From positions 308 to 64,307 of the forward strand of contig JALQUO010000002.1 in the NCBI GenBank assembly GCA_023263785.1: a stretch of DNA of 64,000 nucleotides, given 5' to 3'. The translations under genes and the position numbers were made by a program. This document shows positions 57,953 to 64,000 of the stretch, in pieces (the stretch's first letter is position 1; each line of letters opens with the position of its first letter). The DNA comes from Rickettsiales bacterium. Lineage in GTDB: Bacteria > Pseudomonadota > Alphaproteobacteria > Rickettsiales > Midichloriaceae. Under the pieces are notes generated by a model that saw only the letters and a list, made by a program, of their open reading frames with translations, ran no database searches and was not told where the DNA came from.

Positions 57953-59521
57953 ATGCAGCAAATATCTAAGTTTTTTCAAAGACCTCAAAAAGACATAGAA
58001 AAACTCATCGTAGAGATAGAAAAAGCAAAAGTAGTAAAGAATTTGCAAGACAAGTTTGGGAATGGTCCAGGTCAGATTGATATACAAAACATTTCAGATG
58101 ATGAACTAAAAGCTTTAACAAAGTCTTTATATGATAAAATTCTTTTTCTTGGAGTTTTTTATAGACATTTGCCAAAAGATCAGCAAGATAAATACTATAA
58201 TTACTTCCATGTAGCTTTTAAACAACTTGCAGATTTATGTGAGGAGATAAATGGGAGAAATACTGCTTTAGCAAACGGTTCAAAGCCAATTGAATTGGAA
58301 ATATTGAATAAAACTCTTAGAGATAAAATTATCAATGTTAGTAGTAATCTTCATTTAGCAAATGAATATCTGCCAGAAAATATCGTTCAAGAACTAGTTG
58401 TTAATCCTATAAATAATCCTATAATTACCTACAAAAATTCTAAAGAGTTTAAAGCTTATCAAGATCGACAAGAGGAGCTCTTTAGCGAATACATTCTTGA
58501 TAAGCGTGTAAGAGATTTATCCTTCAAAGTAGCTGAGCTTGCTGTCTTGAGATTTAGTAGAGATCCTGGAGATAGTCAAATCCTGCGAGATCAAGCAAAA
58601 GAGCTTGCAGAGGCTTTTACTACGACAAAAGATGAGAGACCTTGGTTCAATAGATGGATAAAGAGAACAAATCCACAAAAATTATTTGATGCAATTGCTA
58701 AGGACATAAATATTACTTACAAAAAAATAGTAGTAGAAATTATGAGCAAAAAAATAAGAGTAATAAAAGATAGAGTTGAGAAAGCTCAAGTTAGAGGTCT
58801 CTTTAGCCTTAAAGGAACAACATTATATAACAAGATCATTGCAAATCCAACAACCCCTAATCTTGAACCATGGGAGAAAGTTAATTGGCAAAAGAAGGTT
58901 ATGCTGCATCTTGAATTTGAATTTGATGAATTTGATATTTATGAACCTTTGCATATTTTATTTGCAAAAAATGTTCCAGTCAATTTTGGTTTGCCAGGAA
59001 AAGTATTCTTATTTTTCAGTGGTTTAGTTCCTCCTCTAAGTGTAATTTTTGCACCTTCTGCAAAAGAATATTTTAAAGACTCTTTTATTGCACCAATTTT
59101 TAATCTGTCAGATTTTATTACAAAACCATTTAGGTGGTGTATAGAAAAATTTGTAATTGTGCCTATCGAAGCTCCTTTCAAGTTTTTTGATGCAGTGAGA
59201 GAAGGTGTTTTTGAGTCTGAGAACTTTAATCCTGCAGATTCTGTTTTTCAAAGGATTAATAGCTCTTTAAAAACTAAGGAGTTTTTGAGATCTACTGTTT
59301 TGCATGAAAAATATGATTATAAAGAACAAGAAGAAAAAATTGCACAGATAATAACAAGAGCAGAAGTTAGAAATAGTGTTAAACCACAAGTACCAGGAGT
59401 ACCTCAAAAGCCAAGGGAAGGAAACGATATTAAGTTTACTGCTAAATTTACTGCAAAAAATTTAGCTGATCCTCAAGGAAGAATTAGAAATGAACAAGAC
59501 CTCACTAGAGGAAGATTTTAA
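57953..59521 (+). CDS. Lineage-specific hypothetical protein, 522 aa
   Basis: The frame is long and intact. The protein is helical and charged in its first 330 residues. A hydrophobic region near 340-370 (PGKVFLFFSGLVPPLSVIFA) could insert in a membrane. The C-terminus is Pro/Lys-rich with KFTAKFTAK. I see no signal peptide and no known domain. It is the largest intact ORFan and ends against the rnpB 3' end. Secretion into a host is possible but unsupported. Confidence 0.75.
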   Translation: MQQISKFFQRPQKDIEKLIVEIEKAKVVKNLQDKFGNGPGQIDIQNISDDELKALTKSLYDKILFLGVFYRHLPKDQQDKYYNYFHVAFKQLADLCEEINGRNTALANGSKPIELEILNKTLRDKIINVSSNLHLANEYLPENIVQELVVNPINNPIITYKNSKEFKAYQDRQEELFSEYILDKRVRDLSFKVAELAVLRFSRDPGDSQILRDQAKELAEAFTTTKDERPWFNRWIKRTNPQKLFDAIAKDINITYKKIVVEIMSKKIRVIKDRVEKAQVRGLFSLKGTTLYNKIIANPTTPNLEPWEKVNWQKKVMLHLEFEFDEFDIYEPLHILFAKNVPVNFGLPGKVFLFFSGLVPPLSVIFAPSAKEYFKDSFIAPIFNLSDFITKPFRWCIEKFVIVPIEAPFKFFDAVREGVFESENFNPADSVFQRINSSLKTKEFLRSTVLHEKYDYKEQEEKIAQIITRAEVRNSVKPQVPGVPQKPREGNDIKFTAKFTAKNLADPQGRIRNEQDLTRGRF

Positions 59522-59522
59522 C

Positions 59523-59880
59523 CTGTAATGTTCTATAAGCCGGGTTCTGTACCAAATTGGCGGCAACTATTTATCTAGCTGTGCCATCACTAGCACAGTC
59601 GTGCGATCTACCCTCATGCTATAGCCTAAAACTGACGGTATGAATTGCTTCATACAGCATGTCTACTTGATCTTGCATCTGGTGGGGTTTGCCATGCGAC
59701 TCTCATTGCTGACAGCCCGGGGAGCTCTTACCTCTCCTTTTCACCCTTACCTCAAACGAGGCGGTATATTCTCTGTGGCACTTTCCCTAATGTGTTAACA
59801 TCGTCAGGTATTACCTGACACCATTGTTTTATGATGCCCGGACTTTCCTCTGCATAGCAGCAGTTGCCCAAACATTACAG
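59523..59880 (-). ncRNA. rnpB: RNase P RNA (bacterial class A)
   Basis: Reading the minus strand, the RNA starts CTGTAATGTT, which pairs with AACATTACAG at the 3' end to form helix P1. The conserved 5' segment GCAGAGGAAAGTCCGGGC (P4/J) and the 3' segment ACAGAACCCGGCTTATAGA match each other as in all class A RNase P RNAs. Size is about 358 nt. It lies between a convergent ORFan and the co-directional gshB. Confidence 0.97.
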
Positions 59881-59890
59881 ACTTAGCATC

Positions 59891-59919
59891 ACTCTATCAC
59901 TGTGGCTATGTTTTATCAA
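59891..59919 (-). promoter_or_regulatory. rnpB promoter
   Basis: On the minus strand TTGATA (59914-59919) and TAGAGT (59891-59896) are separated by 17 bp. This predicts a transcript starting near 59884, a few bases before helix P1. It overlaps the gshB 3' end. Confidence 0.6.
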
Positions 59920-60886
59920 GTTTCGCAATTTTTTCTTCGATTTTATCAAACAAAATCTTTACTGAATCAATTCCTTTTTGCTGAAAGAGAGCTACTAAGA
60001 GAGTTGGAGATGTAATGTTTATTTCTGTGACGAAGTCACCTATGAGGTCTATCCCAGCAAAAAAAATACCCAACTTTTTTAATTCCATTGCTAAAGCTTC
60101 ACATGTTTGTTTTTCATCTTCTGTCAGAACGGCTTTGCGAAGGGTTCCACCTAATCTTGTATTGGTTAAGAAATCATCCCTTGCAGGCATCCTACCAACA
60201 ACACCAACAATCTCACCATCACACACTATGACGCGCTTGTCACCAAAATATATCTCAGGTAAAAACTTCTGTGCGATGACTTGCATATCCTTTTGCAAAC
60301 TAAGATAATTTTTTATCTTTTCTTCCTCCCCACATCGCACTTGAATGACATCATTTCCACCATATCCATAGATTGGTTTCATTACTATATGTTTATGTTT
60401 ATCTAAGAATTTCTTTATTGAAGTGAAATCACATGAGATAATTGTTGGAGGTATTATATGTTGTTTTTGCAACTTAATAGGGAGTAATTTTTCAACATTA
60501 TCTCTCAAAACCTCAGGATCATTTATAAAAAATATGTTGGGGTTGATATCTTTTAAAATTGATAATAGGTGTGTGGATGCTATATAATGCATGTCAACAG
60601 GCGGGTTTTGCCTAATCATTAGGCAAAAAAATGTAGATAAATCAACTTCTAATTCATCAGAAATTATTTCATATTTTAAAAAATCTTTAGAGTTTTCATT
60701 AAACCAAACTTTCAAATAATGACCAGTACAAGTTATTCTATTATTTGAATATTTTAAAGTCTTTGGATGATACCAGAAGATATTGTATCCTCTTGTGTAC
60801 ATAACACTTGCTATGAAAAGTGATGTATCAGAAGAGAAATTCAAAGAATCAAGATTATCTCCCTGAATTGCTAATTGTTTTTTCAT
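59906..60886 (-). CDS. gshB: Glutathione synthetase
   Basis: GshB adds glycine to gamma-glutamylcysteine using an ATP-grasp fold. The motifs CLMIRQNPPVDMHYI, FINDPEVLRDNVEKLLPIKL, MKPIYGYGGNDV and the metal/glutathione-binding TEINITSPTLL are present. Length 326 residues is normal. Glutathione would support the redox and Fe-S functions encoded elsewhere in the window. GshA is not in view. Confidence 0.95.
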   Translation of the reverse strand: MKKQLAIQGDNLDSLNFSSDTSLFIASVMYTRGYNIFWYHPKTLKYSNNRITCTGHYLKVWFNENSKDFLKYEIISDELEVDLSTFFCLMIRQNPPVDMHYIASTHLLSILKDINPNIFFINDPEVLRDNVEKLLPIKLQKQHIIPPTIISCDFTSIKKFLDKHKHIVMKPIYGYGGNDVIQVRCGEEEKIKNYLSLQKDMQVIAQKFLPEIYFGDKRVIVCDGEIVGVVGRMPARDDFLTNTRLGGTLRKAVLTEDEKQTCEALAMELKKLGIFFAGIDLIGDFVTEINITSPTLLVALFQQKGIDSVKILFDKIEEKIAKLDKT

Positions 60887-61003
60887 GTAAACTTTTTTAT
60901 TTTCCTGTCTATGGTTAATTTTAACTCATTGTTTTTGATCCTAAAATGAGAAAATAATTTTTTTGTATACTTAATTGCTACAAAATTTTTATTTTTTAAT
61001 GAT

Positions 61004-61495
61004 CTACAAGGTATGCTTAATCCATTTCCCATTGGTATCTTGTTCAATCACATTTATCGGAATACCAAGATTTATAGCCTGTTTAAAAAGCAAATTTTTT
61101 GTCTGGACTTCATTCTCCTGAAAATTTTCTTTAAAAACATTGAAAAATAGAAATTTTTTATATTGATTTATTAAAAACTGAACGATATCTTTATCATCAA
61201 AATATTTTTTTTCATCAACCGTCAGTAGTATTTCAGGGTCGTTTCCGGGTTTTATGTAAGGATCTGAACCTAAAAGTATGAGTTGATCTGAAGGATAAGG
61301 ATCTGTTGTTGTTGCATGTGGAATAAAAGAAAGTTGACTAAATGACCATAAAAGGTTATCAAATTTCTTCTCCTCCTCATGATTTTCACATAACAAGTAA
61401 ATTTTCTTGTTTTGATTCACAATTGATTCAATAAGTTTTGTGAAGGTTTTAGAGAAATTATTTTGTGATGTTTTATAAATATTAATTTCTTGCAT
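61004..61495 (-). CDS. holC: DNA polymerase III chi subunit HolC
   Basis: The chi subunit links the clamp loader to SSB. The 163-residue protein has the typical core: LLCENHEEEKKFDNLLWSFS, then FIPHATTTDPYPSDQLILLG, and a C-terminal WIKHTL. Length fits the alphaproteobacterial family. It is divergent from metG with a gap of only 31 bp. Confidence 0.82.
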   Translation of the reverse strand: MQEINIYKTSQNNFSKTFTKLIESIVNQNKKIYLLCENHEEEKKFDNLLWSFSQLSFIPHATTTDPYPSDQLILLGSDPYIKPGNDPEILLTVDEKKYFDDKDIVQFLINQYKKFLFFNVFKENFQENEVQTKNLLFKQAINLGIPINVIEQDTNGKWIKHTL

Positions 61496-61526
61496 GAGAA
61501 AAAATTACGATTACTGAATATGTTTT

Positions 61527-63020
61527 ATGAATTTTTATATTACCACACCGATTTACTATGTGAATGGCGAAGCTCACATCGGACATGCTTACACAACTAT
61601 TATTGCTGATGTTCTAGCTAGATTTAATAAACTAGATGGAAATAATGCGATGTTCCTCACTGGAACAGATGAACATGGTCAGAAGATATTCAGATCAGCC
61701 GAATCTCAAATGACATCGCCTAAGGAATTTGTTGATAAAATAGTCCCGAAGTTTAAATACCTTTGGGAAAAAATGGACTGCCAATATGACTTCTTTATCA
61801 GAACTACTGATCCGGAACATATAGAGTTCGTCAGAGAGATTTGGAATAAAATGCTTGAGAAAGGATATATATACCTTGGGAAGTATTCCGGATGGTATTC
61901 CATACGAGATGAAGCATTCTATGCTGAGACAGAATTAGTTGATGGGAAGGCCCCAACTGGTGCTGATGTCGAATGGATAGAGGAACCGAGTTATTTCTTT
62001 AGACTCTCAGAATTCCAGGAAAAGCTTCTACAGTTCTATGATGATAATCCTGACTTCGTTATGCCAAGCTACAGACTAAATGAAGTCAAAGCTTTTGTTA
62101 AGGGAGGGCTACGTGACCTGTCAATCTCAAGGTTATCAGTAAAATGGGGAATAAAAGTTCCAAATGATGAGGATCATGTGATTTATGTATGGTTAGATGC
62201 TCTCTTTAATTACCTCTTAGCTCTCAAGGCAACTGGCAAAGAAGATTTCTGGCCATGTAATGTACATGTTGTCGGAAAGGACATTTTGACATTCCATGCA
62301 GTGTATTGGCCGGCATTTTTGATGGCATTAGATATTCAACCTCCTAAGCAAATACTTGCCCATGGATGGTGGAAAAATGAAGGAGAAAAAATGTCAAAGT
62401 CTCTTGGTAATGTTTTGGATCCAAACGATATCATAGATGAATTCAGTCGTGATTACATGAGATACTTCATGCTTCGTGAGATGCAGGTCGGACAAGATGG
62501 AAGTTTTTCAAGCACTGCATTGATGCAAAGAATCAATGGGGAATTAGTAAATAATATTGGGAATCTCGTACAAAGGGTTGCATCTTTTGCATATAAGAAT
62601 TGCTTTGGTATTATTCCTGAGGGTAATGATTTTACTGATGATGATAGAAGAATCTTAGATAACTTTCACAATGCTCTGTATTCTGTTAGAGATGCCATGA
62701 AGCAATTTAGAATCAATGAGGCTTTAAATATAATTTTAGATCTCGGACATCAAGGTAATGCCTATGTGGAAATGAATGCTCCTTGGAAGCTAAAGACAGA
62801 AGATGTGAGGCGTATGCAAACAGTTATATTTGTGTTGATGGAGTGCATCAGAATAATAGGTATATTGCTTCAGCCATTTATTCCAGATGGTGCAATGAAA
62901 ATATTGCGCACAATCTACAGCTCATCTGAGACAATTCCATTTTCTGAGATAAGAAATGTAAATATAAGTGGCTTTGCAATCAATCAGATAGATCAATTGT
63001 TCAAGAAATTCGATATCTGA
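61527..63020 (+). CDS. metG: Methionyl-tRNA synthetase
   Basis: This class I synthetase has the HIGH motif in GEAHIGHAYTTIIADV and the KMSKS motif in EKMSKSLGNVLDP. Its length (497 residues) and the absence of a zinc-knuckle Cys cluster or a C-terminal tRNA-binding extension fit the short MetRS form. Frame is intact across several A6 runs. Confidence 0.97.
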   Translation: MNFYITTPIYYVNGEAHIGHAYTTIIADVLARFNKLDGNNAMFLTGTDEHGQKIFRSAESQMTSPKEFVDKIVPKFKYLWEKMDCQYDFFIRTTDPEHIEFVREIWNKMLEKGYIYLGKYSGWYSIRDEAFYAETELVDGKAPTGADVEWIEEPSYFFRLSEFQEKLLQFYDDNPDFVMPSYRLNEVKAFVKGGLRDLSISRLSVKWGIKVPNDEDHVIYVWLDALFNYLLALKATGKEDFWPCNVHVVGKDILTFHAVYWPAFLMALDIQPPKQILAHGWWKNEGEKMSKSLGNVLDPNDIIDEFSRDYMRYFMLREMQVGQDGSFSSTALMQRINGELVNNIGNLVQRVASFAYKNCFGIIPEGNDFTDDDRRILDNFHNALYSVRDAMKQFRINEALNIILDLGHQGNAYVEMNAPWKLKTEDVRRMQTVIFVLMECIRIIGILLQPFIPDGAMKILRTIYSSSETIPFSEIRNVNISGFAINQIDQLFKKFDI

Positions 63021-63035
63021 GGAGTTTTACTCCTC
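63019..63035. terminator. Hairpin after metG
   Basis: GAGGAGT and ACTCCTC form a perfect 7-bp stem with a TTT loop starting within the metG stop codon. The convergent ORFan ends 10 bp later. No T-run follows, so it is like the hairpin between kdsA and motB. Confidence 0.5.
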
Positions 63036-63044
63036 GGAGGAAGA

Positions 63045-63728
63045 CTATTCTGCAACTCTCATCATATCGTCATAAAGGGCTTCTGGAAGAACATCTTTAA
63101 AACTTTTTAACTCATCTCTAGAGCATTCAAGTTCAAAGTGCTCTGTATCATTCAGCATTCCTTTCTGATAAAGAGCATAGTTAATATAAAGTCTTATCAT
63201 GTAAACTGCTGCAACCTCACCACAAGTTCCTATGAATCCTAGAACATCATGTTCCTTTGCAATGAAGAACTTAGCAAGGCCACCAATAGCTGGCATAGCA
63301 TCAAGTCCTAGATAATAAGGATTCGCTGGGTTTATTAAATCATCATGTACAAAGTATTTTGTTGATGGAAACTTATTTATATGCTCTTCTTTTTCTTGAT
63401 TAAAAAAATAATCTCTTATCAAACAAAATAGAGGCTTTTCTGCGATTGGATCGTTAAAGTAAATATTGTAATCTGTTTCAATTGGATTTACTCCATCAAA
63501 ATGTTTTTTTACGACTTGTTTCTGTTGATCAAAGTCCTTTAACATCATTTCTGTTGTAGTAGTAGTCAAAATAAATCTGCTTCCTATTGCACTACCTGCA
63601 ACACCCAATGGTATTGAAACAAGATGACTTAGTTTACCTCCTCCACATAGTAATCCACTCAATAAAATACCTGCTCCTGCACCAATTTTAGAAGCTGAGG
63701 TTTGATTGACTAATTTTAAATAAGACAT
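63045..63728 (-). CDS. Lineage-specific hypothetical protein, 227 aa
   Basis: The frame is intact. The N-terminal third is Gly-rich and hydrophobic (GAGAGILLSGLLCGGGKLSH, then GVAGSAIGSRF) and could span a membrane. The rest is soluble-looking, with another hydrophobic stretch near residues 145-180. No family is recognised. It is convergent with metG. Confidence 0.7.
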   Translation of the reverse strand: MSYLKLVNQTSASKIGAGAGILLSGLLCGGGKLSHLVSIPLGVAGSAIGSRFILTTTTTEMMLKDFDQQKQVVKKHFDGVNPIETDYNIYFNDPIAEKPLFCLIRDYFFNQEKEEHINKFPSTKYFVHDDLINPANPYYLGLDAMPAIGGLAKFFIAKEHDVLGFIGTCGEVAAVYMIRLYINYALYQKGMLNDTEHFELECSRDELKSFKDVLPEALYDDMMRVAE

Positions 63729-63800
63729 CTATTCTTTTTGATTAGATTTTTATTTGTAATTATTTTACAACGCTTTTGTTAAGAATATATTACAATTACA

Positions 63801-64000
63801 TTAAAATTTCGATTTTCTCAAATTCTTCATATAAAAGTTGACTGACCATCTCAAAATTATAAAAATAGAAGAGGTGAAAATAAGATAGAATGCAGCTCCT
63901 AAAGGTCCGAAATGTTTAAATAGAATTGTACAAATAACTGGCGTTGTGCCTCCGAAGAATGCATTACCCAAGTTCCATCCCAACGCTATCCCTGAATATC
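63801..64000 (-). CDS. MFS transporter of the MHS (ProP-like) family, C-terminal end
   Basis: Only the last 65 or so residues are in the window; the gene continues past 64000. The frame reads YSGIALGWNLGNAFFGGTTP followed by two hydrophobic helices, which matches the eleventh and twelfth helices of proline/betaine/metabolite:H+ symporters. Rickettsiales carry many such proteins. The tail is basic (MKNLRKSKF). The substrate cannot be judged from this part. Confidence 0.85.
   Translation of the reverse strand, partial: YSGIALGWNLGNAFFGGTTPVICTILFKHFGPLGAAFYLIFTSSIFIILRWSVNFYMKNLRKSKF

Overview
The window comes from an AT-rich alphaproteobacterium and most likely from the order Rickettsiales. 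It opens with the 3' end of a 16S rRNA gene whose tail reads GGCTGGATTACCTCC. No tRNA-Ile/tRNA-Ala spacer or 23S gene follows, and an unlinked 16S is a Rickettsiales hallmark. Other signs are a reduced housekeeping set, isolated single members of multi-gene pathways (gatC, pdhA, ccmDE), aromatic/neutral amino-acid permeases, an MHS-type transporter, an ankyrin protein and many lineage-specific proteins. Unlike Rickettsia itself it encodes a flagellum. I cannot name the genus from sequence alone.

Layout. 1-450: 16S 3' end. 676-1741: broken membrane protein, small lipoprotein, tRNA-Leu. 1838-4620: flgA-flgG and murJ. 4771-10980: small membrane protein, then topA-dnaG-rpoD. 10996-15468: tightly packed fliL-fliM-DUF6468-motE, a HAD-like DUF2608 gene and an amino-acid permease. 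15565-24701: redox and iron-sulfur region with a 2-Cys peroxiredoxin, Cys-rich lipoproteins, iscU, iscS, an inserted block of decaying ORFans, a second cysteine desulfurase, iscR, an exported pentapeptide-repeat protein and a broken histidine kinase. 24790-33765: second permease, gatC, HIT, pdhA, GNAT, two tRNAs, a broken methyltransferase, ccmD-ccmE, an ORFan, nusB-dsbB, lpxB-kdsA. 33773-46286: motBA, lpxK, flgD, a stand-alone 5'-3' exonuclease, ftsH, an ORFan, tRNA-Gly, hemC, RNase J, mreB, fliQ, secB. 46480-64000: ORFans, nrdB, flgE, ankyrin protein, mlaA, cytochrome c, sdhE-secE-nusG, fliP-flhB, a large ORFan, rnpB, gshB, holC, metG, an ORFan and a truncated MHS transporter.

How it fits together. 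Fourteen flagellar genes are spread over seven small modules: P-ring chaperone, rod, C-ring, stator, hook, hook cap and export gate. FliM has no recognisable CheY-binding N-terminus. LPS genes (lpxB, kdsA, lpxK), mlaA and murJ imply a normal Gram-negative envelope.

The most striking signal is a family of near-identical palindromic sites with core AAGTAAATTACTT or AAGTAATTTACTT and conserved flanks. They sit at iscR, iscS, iscU, both amino-acid permeases and the peroxiredoxin, and once between convergent lpxK and flgD. They match the published IscR type 1 consensus at most positions with symmetric changes, so they are probably operators of the IscR encoded here. They straddle gene boundaries: they supply stop codons to four genes, a start codon to at least one, and lie in twin copies 48 bp apart before iscS and iscU.

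A second pattern is frameshift decay limited to accessory genes. Thirteen frame breaks affect nine accessory genes while long core genes stay intact. Ten of the thirteen are repaired by adding one base, mostly in a homopolymer.
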